A stretch of 64,000 nucleotides of DNA from Irpex lacteus (Eukaryota > Basidiomycota > Agaricomycetes > Polyporales > Irpicaceae). Numbering within the stretch: position 1 is the first letter of the stretch; every line of letters starts with the position of its first letter. The stretch lies in NCBI GenBank assembly GCA_001986395.2, contig MQVO02000005.1, positions 1,550,001-1,614,000 on the forward strand, in the 5' to 3' direction. A program made the translations under genes and the position numbers. This document shows, one piece after another, positions 43,708 through 56,800 of the stretch. Below the pieces are notes generated by a model. That model was not told the origin of the DNA. It did no database searches and worked only from the letters and a program-made list of their open reading frames with translations.

Positions 43708-46700
43708 ATGCATCCTACCACTAGTCAGCAGCCAGCTAGTCTGATTGCAGAACATATCGCAAGGCACTTGACCAAGGCCGAAGTTCTGAGAGCAATTGAT
43801 GACATACATGCGCAGCTGCAGCCAGGCGATCGAAGGCTTCGCGCAGAGGATCTTATTGTGAAGGTTGTGCAGTACGGGCATGGGGAATGGCTTTTGGGGG
43901 TGATTCGTCAAAAGCGGGAGACACAGGCGGAGGAGCGGGAGACAATGCTTGCGGAACAGCGCAACCGAGCAAGGAGTAGATTAAACAATGCTCGGGCGCA
44001 ACTGCGTTCCGAGAATGTGGAACTGTTGAAGATCGGGAGTAGCATGCGCCCCCGCTACAACGAAGACAATTCAGCAAAGTTCATGGACCTTCCTAGTGAA
44101 GCAGAGTTGAAGGCAATCTACGCGGCTTTCTACACAGCCACATCTGCCGAAGCTCTTGCGTTTGGAATATGCGCCGTATGTGCCAGGCGTGACCGTCGGT
44201 CGCAGACTGGTTTGTCAAGTGTTCCTCTGGCAAATATTCCCAATCGTCATGTCCTCCGTGCCAATGCCAGACATCCTGCAGATGAGACAGTGGCAGGATA
44301 TCTCTTAATTAGAGAAGCATGCGTCTTTACTTCTGGAAATGTCAATGATGCAGCACCCGCGGAGACATCCGTTTTGGTCGACATTTGCAAGACATGCATA
44401 GACGAGCTGAAGAAGCAGGCATCAAAACCTCCGAAATATTCTTTGGCAAATCAACTCTGGATAGGACGCGTACCTTGGCAGCTTCAATGTCTGACGCTTC
44501 CAGAGGCAATGCTTATTGCGCGCCTTTATCCAAGATCAATTATTGTTAAGCTGTATCCAAAGGAGAAGAAGGGAAGGGGCCGGCGGTATGATAGGGACAC
44601 ATTATACTCTGCATTACGAGGGAATATAACAACCTATGACTTCAACATGGAGGCCATAGCCGACATGATTGAAGGACGGCTAATGCCTCAGCAACCTCGG
44701 ATATTGGCAGAGATTATTGCAGTCACGTACGTGGGAGTTGGTCCTTTGCCAAAGCATTGGCTTCTCAATACATTTCGTGTCCGTCGCCATCATGTTGGAG
44801 AAGCACTTCTATGGCTGAAAGAGAACAACAAGAAATACTACGGAGATATCGAGGTTGAGCATGCCCGGTTACAAGCATTACCAGAGGACGACGTACCAGT
44901 AGAAATCCTCGCTACAATACGCCAAGAGCATTCATCTAATTTGGCTGATAAGGAGAAGGCTGGTTACGGAGGAGTCAATCGAGGTGGAAACAGTGAGTTT
45001 ATCTCTATTGCCGATACTTCACGCACAGTGCAATAGTAACATGTTTTCCGGCAGGTAGGTCCAGTGACTCTGTGTCGGACACTGAGGGCTCGGATGAAAC
45101 TGGTTCTGACTGCGATGTTGAAGACGAGTCAGCAGGGAGTCCAAATGGTACAGTCATCTTAAGTACTTACTGTACTGTCAGCTGCATTCTCATACATTAA
45201 TGTAGATGATGCAGGAGTCATTCCGCTCCAGCGCTTAGGTGTTCTAGACACAGACCTAACGAATGTCAGTTCAACAGAACTGCTCAGTCGTGGATTAGTG
45301 AACCTGTGGAAAGAGGATAAGGAAGGAGGATATGCCGTACAACATGGCTGGAGACCCGCATCGGATTTTCGATCAAGAGATCATCCAGGATCGAATGAGA
45401 ATTTCTGGGAGAAAGCCTATCCAACTCTTTTTCCCTATGGCGAGGGTGGTCCCGAACGCATGCGGATGGTTGAGCTATCACTGTCAGAACATATTCGATG
45501 GTTGATGGATTACCATGATCGACGCTTTCGTTTGCATCCCGAATTTATATTCACAGCCTATAGCGTGCAACAGAGGAGACAAGCTTTGGCCAGTGCTCGT
45601 GTGCAAGCGAAACGTCACGATTTCGAGCGTGAACGAGTGCTTCTGTCCACCATCACAAAAGAGCAGCTCCAACAAGCAGCGAAAGATGAGGAGAAGAATA
45701 TACCATCCACGAATCCCGCCATCATCGCACTCAAACGACATGTACACGGTACAGCACGACGGGTTGTAGGAGCAGATGCATCAAGATTGCAGCTACGCCC
45801 ATTGATATGGTCAACCTCGTTCGCATTTGGACCAGCTAACGTTTGGCTTACCATCAATCCTGATGATATGCACGATCCGGTTGCACAGTTCTTTGTGGGA
45901 AATGAGGTGAACATGGACGCTTTTGCAACGTTGACCGAATCTGAGTCAACAGGAAACACATGGTCGAAGAATATTGCACGTGACGGATATGGAGCTGCGA
46001 CATACTTCGAGTTCATCATTCGCACAGTGTTTGAGACATTGTTTGGAATACGGGCGACAGCGAATCGGGTGTTCACGCAGAAGGGCGTATATGGATATGT
46101 GAGAGCATACATTGGGGCTGTGGAGACACAGGGACGAGGCACCCTTCATTTCCATACGTTGTTGTGGCTTCAAGGCTCACCTTCCGCATCGCAATGGAAA
46201 GACGCACTGTCAAACGCATCTTTCCGCGAAAAGCTGTCAAGTTTCATTCGTGCAAATTGTCGCTCATTCGTACCTGGTTTGGAGGATGAAGAACAGATCA
46301 GAGCCGTTGATCCCAAGGCAAATATTGCACATCGCCGCCCACCTGCACCATCAGCACCAGAGTATTGGTCAGATGTTCAAGCACTAGAGAAAATAGTTGT
46401 CCGCACGAAACAGATTCATGTGTGCACTGATACCACATGTTTGAAAGTGGATCGTTATGGCCGAATCCGCTGCAAACGAGGAGCACCTTGGCCACTTTCA
46501 CAGACCGATATTGTTAACGCGGACGGCGAATGGAACCCCAAGCGAACATATGGATATATCAATCCCTACAATCCCCACATCAGCGTCAATCTACGGTGCA
46601 ACAATGACAATAAGGTGCTCACAAATGCTGCTCGTACTGAAGGGCTCACCTATTACTTCACGACGTATGGAACCAAGAAGCAGGGGCGCTCGTATAACTT

Positions 46701-49700
46701 GTCAAGTCTTTTGGCCAAAAGTCACGCGTACCACCTTCAGAACGACCCTTACGTGAACAATTTGCATGAAAGCAATCGTCTATTGCTGTTCCGATGTGTT
46801 AACGTGCTCAACAAACAACAGGAAATAGCCGAACCTTTGGTGGGATTATTTGCTAGAGGCCAGTCAGAATCATTCAAGTCGCACCACTACCCAACATTGT
46901 CTTGGACATCGTTTCATTATGCGCTCAAACGCGAGTTCTCCTTCGAGCCTACAGCGAAGTGAGTACCTACACAACAGTTTTAAGACATCTGAAATGTGCA
47001 CTTATCTGATAATCAAACAGTACCGCACAGGCTGCACTAACAGACCATGTACAAGTCACAGATGTCACGGTGGGGGTCGATAATCCCACGGAGGATACAG
47101 GCGAGGTATGTAAAATATATCTCACCAGAGGCATATATGAAATATAGAGTTGCAGGTTGTTACCCTGCAGATTGGCAGCAACAATGGAGTTGTTATGAGT
47201 TCACAAGTCATGGATTATCAGTACCGCGGCGTGGAATTGGAAGCATACAATGTCTATGACTTTGTGTGGGATACCTATGAGCTGCGTTTCAGTAAGAAGG
47301 ACCATCCAACAGGAGGAACTGCTGGCGATGGCATGCAAGAAGAGGTTGAAGAAAACGAACCAGGAGTCAATGAGGACGATGAAGCAGACAGATTTGGTGG
47401 AGAGCCCGAAGGCCGACGGCGAACATCTCTGAGGTCCCATTATCTTGAGCCTCATCCTCGTCATGCGACTGCATGCAGGGTTGTCAGATCAATGGACCAC
47501 AACAGCATCCCCGCGTTCATTGGTCGATTTATTCCTCGAAGTGACGATGCGGGCCAACAGGACTTGTATTATGCTTCAGTCCTAACGCTTCTAAAGCCCT
47601 GGCGAGATATACGTCAGCTGGCACCACAAGAGGGAAGAGGTTGGAAGGATGAATACGATGATTTCATGGGTCAAGCATCCCAATTCACACGCAATCTCGT
47701 GAACAATTTGCAGCACCCATACCGATGTGAGGATGCAAGTAAGAGAATGCGGGAACTGGACGAAATGGGAGTTGTAGATGACGCGCAAGACACAAGGGAG
47801 CGTTCAGAAAATACATTGACTATGGCGCCAGAACTGAGCGATAGTTCACCAAATCATGCGACGGATCAAGATATTACAGAGGAAATGATCGAAGAGGCTT
47901 ACGAAAGGCGACAGGCGAGAATGTTCAACGTGGAATATGCACGAGACGCAATGGCGATAGGGAATTGGATGGGTGTATTCGATGGACCGGTTCGGGACAT
48001 TAAGGCATCAGCAGTGACCGCACTGCCTACTGACATAGCGAAACTGTCAGAATGGCAAAAGATTATGGCGGAGGCCGAGATCACAACTCCAGAGGACGAA
48101 GAAGTGCTGCCCACTGCCTTTGATACTGGTCAGGTACAGCAGCTTGACATTGATCAGCAACCTACCGTGCAAATGCATATGCCAGTGACAGAGAACGCAT
48201 TGTCGGCGATTGATCCTTCAATCTTATTCGACGATCAAAGAAGGGCGTATGACATTATTACTGGTCATTTGGATGACCATCTGGCAGGTAGAAGACCACG
48301 TCAGCTGTTGATGATAATACACGGAGAAGGTGGAACAGGGAAATCGCAAGTTTTGCAAACGATTACGCAGTACTTTGCGTCGAAAGGTGTAGCACAGTAT
48401 CTCACCAAAGGAGCTTACACTGGGATTGCCGCTTCATTGATTGAAGGCCGAACTTTGCATACTTTGGCCAAAATCGGCATGAATGGGCATACCAGTCTAA
48501 CGGATACCGCAAAGAAGACATTGGAGCTAACGTGGAAGGATTGCCGGTACTTCATCATAGACGAGATATCTATGGTGGAACGTTCTCTTCTGGCATTACT
48601 GTCGCGAAGATTATCGATCGCTAAGGCAGACAGTACGAACACGAACTTACCATTCGGAGGAATCAATGTTATACTCTGTGGAGATCTGCATCAGTTTCCT
48701 CCTGTGGCACGGAAGAAACGGGCACCACTATACGTCACAGCAGACCGCGCACTGGATGATGAGGAGACGTGTCTTGGGAGAAGAATTTGGGAGATGTTCG
48801 ATACGGTGGTGCTGCTCACAAAACAAGTGCGTGTGACCGACGCAGTTTGGCGAGACTTCTTGACGCACCTACGGTATGGGCGTGTGAAGGAACACCACAT
48901 AGCGATGCTGGAAACGCTCGTCTTATCCCACCCACAATGCCCGAAGACAGATTTCGCAAGTGAACCGTGGAATGCTGCTGTGTTAGTGACACCAAGGCAC
49001 TCAGTTCGCGTTCAGTGGAACGAAGCGGCAGTACGCAGACACTGTGAAGCAACAGGTGTTCAGCTATTCAAGTGTAGACCGCATCAGACAACCCGAAAAC
49101 GTGTGTTGACAGCAGCTGAAGAACTGGCTGTGATTGAACGCAAGGTCGATACCTCAGGGAGAAGTCATCAATTACCAGATGAGGTTAATTTGGCAGTGGG
49201 CATGAAGGCAATGGTCACACTGAACGTGCGAACGGAACTGGATATCACGAACGGAGCAAGAGGAGAAGTAGTGGGGATAGTATTGGATAATGACGAACCT
49301 CCAGTCTCGTTGGCGGAACGCGTGGTAACGCTGAAATTCCCACCGGCATACATTCTCTTCAAGTTGGTTCGCACCCGTCTGCAACCTCTCCCTGGTCTTG
49401 CGCCCTCTGTCATTCCCATTGTACCAGCGCAGAAAGGGTTCACTATTGAGCATGGTGGTGCTCGCAAGCCTATTACCAGACACCAATTGCCTATGACGGA
49501 GGCATATGCATTTACAGACTATAGAGCCCAAGGTCAAACAATCAAGAACGTGATAGTAGATATTGCAAGACCTACCGGTGGCGACCTGACTTTACCGAAC
49601 GTCTATGTTGCGCTATCGAGAAGTTCGGGTCGAGACACCATTCGGCTGTTGCGTGCGTTTGATAGAAACGTTATAATGCAGCCACTGAACGAACATCTAC

Positions 49701-49774
49701 AACTTGAGGATGAACGGTTGGCAGAGCTGAACAGGAATACGCTGCAGAGGTGGAATGAGTCTCGTCATGAGTGA
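43708..49774 (+). mobile_element. Helitron (rolling-circle transposon) core, ends not located
   Basis: The span covers the intact RepHel gene. Autonomous Helitrons end in 5' TC and 3' CTRR preceded by a short hairpin and insert between A and T. I could not place such ends with confidence in the flanks (41667-42346 on the left; 49775-53330 on the right), so the true element is larger. Confidence 0.8.
43708..49774 (+). CDS. Helitron RepHel: HUH replication initiator plus Pif1 helicase
   Basis: Five exons: 43708-44992, 45055-45147, 45206-46958, 47021-47105, 47156-49774; 1944 aa, no internal stops. The N-terminal part (residues about 130-350) with Cys pairs (CAVCARRD, CKTC) and LWIGRVPWQLQCLTLPEAML is the DUF6570-type region common in Helitrons. 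The Helitron-like N-domain (YPTLFPYGEGGP) precedes the HUH motif LHFHTLLW at about 772, and the candidate Tyr region YYFTTYGTKKQ lies near 940. The C-terminal Pif1-like SF1B helicase has Walker A GEGGTGKS (about 1461), Walker B FIIDEISM (about 1537), LCGDLHQFPPV, AYAFTDYRAQGQT and the final VYVALSR (about 1889). It nicks and unwinds DNA in rolling-circle transposition. Confidence 0.92.
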
Positions 49775-50227
49775 GTCAATTATGCCAAAGAGAGGTTATT
49801 TAGCGATCACTGAACTGAGGATTATTAGGCCAGATCGATTTGCACATTGACCACGATATTGTCCAAGCTCTGTTGAGATAGTGAAGTAGACAACAACGAG
49901 AACAGGCGGGCCTTGGAGAGTGTCATGGTGGCAGAAACTTGAGAATGAAAATGAAGAGAGACGCTTGTCACAGTGTGCTAGGTGTTGAACGTTGAGCCTC
50001 TACAGGAAGTATGTATCTCAATCGCTATGTCAAATATCGACAACGTGGTCTCTTGTATGCATTGAATATATACTGGATCAACATAAAGAACGACAGACAA
50101 CGATACACTTGATGTTAAAATATCATATGTTTACATGTATAAAACTGGAGGACTAGGAAGTAGTATCAATCGACGATACCGATGATTCAAAAACCAAGAA
50201 AAATCAAGAGAATCTTCGTAGAATGTA
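49775..50227. other. Region 3' of RepHel
   Basis: 450 bp, AT-rich toward the right, no gene. The Helitron 3' end may be here or further right. A CTAG at about 50153 lacks a convincing preceding hairpin. Confidence 0.3.
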
Positions 50228-51100
50228 TCATAAGGCAACTACAGAGCGTTGTTCGGACCCACACTCAAGGGAGCAAGGGGGACCTCCGATCCTCCAATAA
50301 ACAACATCATGATCCACAGGATGTACAACATCGTCACGAAAATGAATCGTAGATGCGAAGTCATCCGTGAAGGACCGAACAACATCTCCACAAGACACTT
50401 GAGGGGAGCAGCCAACGGCAAACGGGAAAAGCTCTTCACGACGCTGGACAGTGTAAGTCGTGGTAGCAGCCGACGCCGTGACGAGTATTCCTTGACGGGC
50501 GTAGGTGAGAGTAGGATAGGCGACGCAGATGCGGTCCGAGGAGATGTAGTTCATGAGGTGTGAAGAGTAATAGTGGGGGATCGTGAAGAGGGGAGACCTG
50601 GCCACGCTTTGAATGACACGGATATAACCACCGGCGCATGTCATGAGAACCGCATCGTGGTATCCATCCTTGTGTAGACCAAGGATTTGGTCCGGTCTAT
50701 CTTCCTCGTATGATGACTCGTGGACCTCCAACCAGTGCTTGAAAGCGCCATACTCTTCTCTACCAACAATGACGTCGATGGATGAAAAGGTCTGGCGCTG
50801 CAAAGGGTCAATGAGAGTGAGCACGAAGTTGCCCGTGATCACGGCATTGAAAGTGTGCAGCGCATCTAAGAAACGCTGTGCGTCCGTAACCTCTGGATAG
50901 AGTAGCGCAATAAGCCTGCGAAATATTTCTGCCTGCGCGAGGACACTGCACTCCCCGCCCCCAATGCACAGCTCGTGCAGGGCAGCAAAGGATAGCTTCC
51001 CAACAATGCGCAGAAGATCATCGGCAGTAAGGCTGACAGGAACAGATTCGGATGAGTGAAAGACTCGGTGTATGAAAGAAGTTGCAACGTACAAGGGCAT
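50228..51100 (-). CDS. Hypothetical protein of a basidiomycete-expanded family
   Basis: Single exon, 290 aa, ATG at 51100. The segment FNAVITGNFVLTLIDP, then SSIDVIVGREEYGAFKHWL resembles the nucleotidyltransferase-like fold (G-S/N plus D-x-hydrophobic strand) seen in numerous uncharacterised Agaricomycete proteins. The N-terminus VSLTADDLLRIVGKLSFAAL could be a short F-box-like helix pair. The rest has no catalytic signature I can name. There is no signal peptide. It is divergent from the F-box-like gene at 51369 with 268 bp between starts. Assignment to a fold is tentative. Confidence 0.55.
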   Translation of the reverse strand: MPLYVATSFIHRVFHSSESVPVSLTADDLLRIVGKLSFAALHELCIGGGECSVLAQAEIFRRLIALLYPEVTDAQRFLDALHTFNAVITGNFVLTLIDPLQRQTFSSIDVIVGREEYGAFKHWLEVHESSYEEDRPDQILGLHKDGYHDAVLMTCAGGYIRVIQSVARSPLFTIPHYYSSHLMNYISSDRICVAYPTLTYARQGILVTASAATTTYTVQRREELFPFAVGCSPQVSCGDVVRSFTDDFASTIHFRDDVVHPVDHDVVYWRIGGPPCSLECGSEQRSVVAL

Positions 51101-51368
51101 GGCGAAGGTGCAAGCGGTAGAGAGCTAGGGTAATGGCGCCACCAGGATTTATAGGCCAAATGTTGGCTATCGGTAACGCAAACAAGTGAGCACACAAAAA
51201 ACATGAATAAGATTGCACAAACATACCAATTGAAGACTAAACCGTAAGCACGATCGTAGCAATCGACGCCAAAGAGTGGAGTCCGATTAACACAAAAGCC
51301 AAGTGACCGAGTCAAAAACACATAAGACAGAATTCTGAGCTTTCAACGACTTTTAGAGCTCAACCGAC

Positions 51369-52518
51369 ATGCTTACGAATCTCCTAGAAGACATACAGTA
51401 TCAAGTTCTCAATATTCTATGCGAGAACGATAACGAGGCTATAAATGTATGCACTCTGGTTAATCACGCATGGAAAGATATCGTGGAGCCGTACCGATGG
51501 AGAACATATTGGTGTAGAGGAGCATTACAATGCAAAATGGATAAGGTGATTCAGAATATACGCAACCATGCTGATCGTGCAGCACAGGTATGTAGATCCT
51601 GGAGGATCCGTGGCTTGCAACGACACTGACAACCGGCACGTAAACAGGTACAGCGCCTGAAAATAACAAGCAATCAAGTTAATAACGCGGAAGGACGGGC
51701 AAGAATAAATATCGGCATACTGAACGAGATATCGGCACATCTTCCCAGATGTCGTTTCATATCCGTTTCAGACTGCACATGGGTACCGACGGAATACGTC
51801 AAGCCTGCAAACGTTCCCCGAGACTGGGAATTGCTTGAATTACAGAATGTGCGATGCATGGACACATGTCTCATGAGCGATATATCCGCAGCGGGGGGGA
51901 CAATCAAACATCTAGTGGACAAAAACACGGAGATCGATGAGGAGCTACAAAAGAAGGCGGATAGAATGGATCGTACCATCGTCGCGGTCAAGGATCTGAG
52001 CGTTGAGGTGCTCACAACGGACCTCCAATTCGATCCGTGGGACGTGACGCACATGACACCAGCGTATCATATTCCGGTTCCATCGGCAGTCCGCATACTC
52101 AATCTGCAGCCACTACGCCCGGAGTGCGTGTTCTTGGCTCAGGAGATGGTTGATCTTTGGCACGAGACGTTAGACGAGATAACGATCCTAGGAACAAAAC
52201 AGACATTACTGACCGGTAATACATTTCGCTCAATACCACTGAAGTGCTTTACTAAGTACACGCTTGGCTCTAGCACGACAGTACTCGCTATACAATTGGA
52301 CCCTGGCAGCATGCCAGATTCTTCAGCGCATCACGCTGCAGATTCCAGTTAGCGACAACACCGATGAACTGAGTGCATTACACACCTTTCTCGCCAGACT
52401 ACCACCGTCCGTGAAGATGATACAATTGAGACTCTGGCAGCTGGACGAAGCCAACCCAGTGAACACCGGACAAATAGAGGAAACTGTAAATAAGCATAAC
52501 ACCGGCGACAGTGAGTGA
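51369..52518 (+). CDS. F-box-like protein
   Basis: Three exons: 51369-51587, 51648-52215, 52274-52518; 343 aa. The N-terminal 50 residues (LEDIQYQVLNILCENDNEAI, then CTLVNHAWKDIVEPYRWRTYWC) fit the F-box pattern of Agaricomycete proteins: a short helical box followed by a VN.AW...P.RW segment. The remainder shows LRR-like periodicity (LKITSNQV, LELQNVRCMD, VRILNLQPLRP, MIQLRLWQLDEAN). Such proteins usually supply substrate-binding arms to SCF ubiquitin ligases. The 3' end is uncertain: a GTGAGT donor sits at 52510, just before the stop used here, so one more small exon is possible. Confidence 0.65.
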
Positions 52519-53800
52519 TGAATACGTCACCATAAAAATATATAGTGCTTACCCTCAACGTAGGATTGGTTTTTGTAGTGAAAGCAGGTGACTGAGCGAA
52601 CAACGGCATCCACTGTCGTAGTTAGCAACAATTCTTTAGTCTAACACAATACACTGTAGAGCTCACCACAGGAAATGGGGAAAGACCGAATTCTCATGGC
52701 GGTTTAGTCGTCGAATATTGCATTCATTGTCTACATATCGGTTCAACGTCGAAAGGAACCGCCACTGAGAGAAGAATTGAACTACGTACGCATAATGACG
52801 TCAAATCGTTGGATGGAGACCAGTGACGCCCGGTTGCATCCAACGAATCGCATACAAAGTGATGTGTCAGCACGCCGCACGGCCCGTACACTCAGTAGCC
52901 AGGATTTGCCACGAATCAAGCAGCGGATATCATGAGCCACGGCTGCGATGAAGAGTACGCATACACCATTCTCGTGTGTGGCTGCTCCAGAACGTTGCGT
53001 CACGCAGGAAAACCGTAAGGAACCGCTGTGCAAGGCAAGACATCAAGCAGAGACAGAAAGTGATAAGGTAATATAGTACTTTACCGAAAACGCAGTGGAT
53101 TGCAGGCAGTGAAGTGATAAAAACTGAAAACAAACGGGTTTATGCGCCGCCAGTGCGTTGTGTGTACGAAAGGAAGCTGCCAGCATGTCGTACGCCGAGT
53201 CAGTGGCATCGAGCTAAGCGCACGGTTAGTCAGCACCCATATTTAGTTTAGCTGTTCATTAGACGCGTATCACTATTCAACAGAGAGAGCTTGCTCTAAA
53301 GAGCAAGAAAAAGGATATTGATCTGGCAGCCCTGACAAGCGCCCATTGAGCCTGCCAACCATCCTCTCTGATTTCTCCATCGCCAACACTGTCTCAAACG
53401 ACGACCATCGCCTTCTGCACGGCGATCACTCCCTCGCACACGCCCTCGGCTCGACGTCAGGCCGCCTGCAGGATACCTCCCTCCCCCTCCATGTCGACCT
53501 AGAGGGGACTTGCCGTATTGGATCGTTGCGCGACGCGGGTAATTAGCCATTAGGTAGGCCCCAACCTTGCTGCATCCGCATTCCCACCTGTCTAGATCTC
53601 ATCCTCCTTTACAAAAACAGGCTCGCATTTCTTCCAGATCAGACAACGTTGACAATCACCCATTGCAACGTTCGTTGTCCCAGTCTCTGCCACAAAGCAG
53701 GGCCCAATCAGAGGCACCTATCTCGCAAGGCAGGTCAGGAGGCCACCGGCCAGGCCACTAATCCCCTCTATCTTTCGTTGGCCCGCATTTAGATCACACC
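52519..53800. other. Intergenic 1.3 kb with a stem-loop and an orphan frame
   Basis: No confident gene. A stem-loop (CTTGCTC TAAA GAGCAAG, 53290-53307 including one flanking pair) lies near the right part. A Ser/Leu/His-rich frame at about 53346-53546 without an ATG looks protein-like (LSDFSIANTVSNDDHRLLHG) and may be a remnant of a host gene. The final 240 bp are CT-rich and serve as promoter or leader for the RhoGAP gene. Confidence 0.35.
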
Positions 53801-56800
53801 ATGTATCGCGGTTATCTTAATCGGAAGAAAGAAACACAGGCCCGTGCTGCTGGCCAACACCAACAAGCGAACACGCCTGCTGTGCCTGTATCACAGGCCA
53901 CCTCGTTGTCTTCTACTCTCAACCTTCCTTCGCCTTCTTTGGCGGCTCACGCAGCAACCACTCGCCCATCCATCTCAAGTCAGTCTGATACCTCATCTGC
54001 CGATCACTCCGTTACTACTAGTCCTCGAGCACCCAGCACCTCGCCTAAGAATCGCTTCTTCCCCGTCTCCATCTCCCCCGGTCCACGCCCTACCACTCCC
54101 CCTCCTATGGGTCAGACAAACTCGTCTATTGACTCGGTGCCTCATTCGCCTGTTGCTCCGTCATATCCTTCAGCTGTCTCGCTCTCACCTCCATCCTCAA
54201 ATCCTCTCAAGCGCATATGGGGCGGCCGACGCAAGAAGTCCGAAGACGTCACTGCTCTATTTGCGGCCGGTCAAGACCCGAGCCACAAGGGGAAGGAACG
54301 CGCACATGATGTATCGGCCATGTCGAGCTTGTTGTCGACACCAGCGTCCTCCGTAGACGACCTTCAGGTGCAGCCCGACCTTGTTGACGTCGGACGTAGT
54401 CCCAGCCGAACTAAGCGATTGCTACACCTTCAGATATCTCCCAAGAAACATGCACAGTCTCCAAAAGCTCCCAAGTTCAGTGGCTCGCCGCCAATACCCC
54501 CGCCCAAGGATGACGAAGTACAAGTGCGCAAGGAGTCCTCTGAAAGCAAGACGAGTGTCGTTCTTGTGGCTCCTTTGGCGGCTGCCACTCCTTCGACGAC
54601 TGCACCTCCTAGCGTTCCTCCCACTGTAACACCGACGCTTCACAGTCAAGGCCCATCTCTATCACCCGGGTTGCGGGACAAGACCGATGCTGAAATGAAA
54701 CAGGACTGGAGAAAGAGCGATTCAACAGTCATGAGCTACGTCACGATTCGCCCTGGTGCACTCACGAGTGGCCGATCGACCCGTCCGGTGTCGCTCGCTG
54801 AGTCCTCTCACTCTGGCCACACCGTTGTACCCGTAAACAAACGTTTCAGTGCACTCATCACCGACGCAGAATTTGCAATGCTCGAAGAACGAAACTCTGA
54901 TTCTGAGGACGACACTCTTCCACTCGCATTCACTGGACGTCCCTCACCGACGTCGAGCGTCAAGGCACGGAACCGACGTTCTGCCTCTCTCAACTTTGGT
55001 CCTGGCCACTTGTCGAAGGCCTTCGAAGCCCCCGCCCTCTCTGGATCGATATCGGCCATGCCTAGGCTGTCACGTACACTCACTGACACGCAAATCTTGC
55101 GCGATACCCCCTCCCCTGCGCCTGCTACAGCCAAATCTGCGGCCGCCGGTACGAAGCAATGGACGGTGACCACTCCGGCGCAGTCAGCCACCAAGGGTAG
55201 CGGTAGTGCTCAGTTTGCAGCATGGACCTCCACCCCGACATCGGACCGGACCGCGCCTCTTCAACCAACGAACCGCCGTCCGACCGCCCCCAACCAGACT
55301 CGCCAACCCAAGGTAAGTATCAGTGGGGGCGGTGGATTCGCACCTGTCGCGTTCGGTTTGGGGAGACGTGCGGCGGAGAAGGTTCAACGTGTCTGGGAAG
55401 GCCTCAGTTCTTCATCAACATCGACAGCATCGTCTTCTAGCATCGCGGATTCCAATCGCGCGGCTTCCCGTCAATCGATATATGGATTGCAATCTTCTGC
55501 AATTCCGGGTGCGTGGAAACATCAGCGGAGGACACCTGGGGGACCGTCTGGGTCATGGAGCATCTCGTCGTCTATCGCGTCCGCGGAGTCTGATTCGTTC
55601 GCTACACCTGCGGGACCTGCTCTTGGACCTTGTTTACGGGGACCGAAGCGTAATGGTGTGGGAACAGCTGTCATTGGTGGGATGGTGTTCGGACGGGACC
55701 TGCGAACTTGTGTCAGGGAAACAGCAATTGAAGAAGTGAGGACGAAGTTGGAGGGTAATAATGGGTTCGATGGAATCGAGGTTGGGGATACTAGGCCTGT
55801 TGAACAACGGGTGCTACCTGCGATCGTGGTACGGTGTCACCAACATCTTATGAAATGGGGTCTGCAGGAGGAAGGCTTGTTTCGGTGAGTAACCTTACAG
55901 GATCTGTCACTCGTAAATTACTGATCAGTGTTGAATGACAGTATCAATGGTCGTGCATCACATGTTGCCAAGTTGCGGTCGGAGTTCGACACTGGAGCTG
56001 ACTACGAGTTGGTCAAATCTGATCCAGGAGACCTTGACCCTCACGCCGTGTCCTCGATTTTCAAAGCGTACCTGCGAGAGCGTCAGTACTCTCATGGAAT
56101 ATATGACCATCCCAATACTGACGGATGTTATTTTCGATAGTGCCGGAATCCATATTGACGGGTGCCCTTGTACCGCTATTCGAGGCTTCGCTGCCAAAGG
56201 ATGGCTCCTCCACACAGACCACTGCTCCCCCTCGAACAGCGTTGGGATTGCGCAAGCCACCGTCGCTGTCGACGCTTGCCATGCCCAGCTTCGCGGTTCA
56301 AAGGACAGTGTCAAACGAAACCGTCAAGGCGATCGCGTCTTTGATCGCGCAGCTACCCATCGAATATCGAGACTTGCTCTACACGGTAGTCGAGCTGATC
56401 AACGCAACCGCGGCCGCGAGCAAGGAAACCAAGATGCCTCTCGGCAACTTGCTACTGTTGTTTTGTCCAAGTTTAGGCGTCAGTCATGCTCTCCTCCGAG
56501 TATTGTGTGAAGCGAAGGAAATCTGGACCCCTCCGCCGAAAGATCAAATCAATACCCTTGTGGTACCTGAAGCTTCTGGAGCATCTCAGCCTTCGTCGGT
56601 TGCCAACGATTCCTCTTCATCCTTCTCGACGACAGACTCGGAGAGTGATGTGTCTAGCTTACCCGCTGCACGACCCAGAGGTGGAAAACGACGGGGTCCC
56701 GTTGCGACTATGTTGGACGTACCTGGTCTATCGATGTACCGAAGCTCAAGTGGCTCCGGTCAAGACGATTCCGCGTCCTACATGTCCGCTCTCGACGGTT

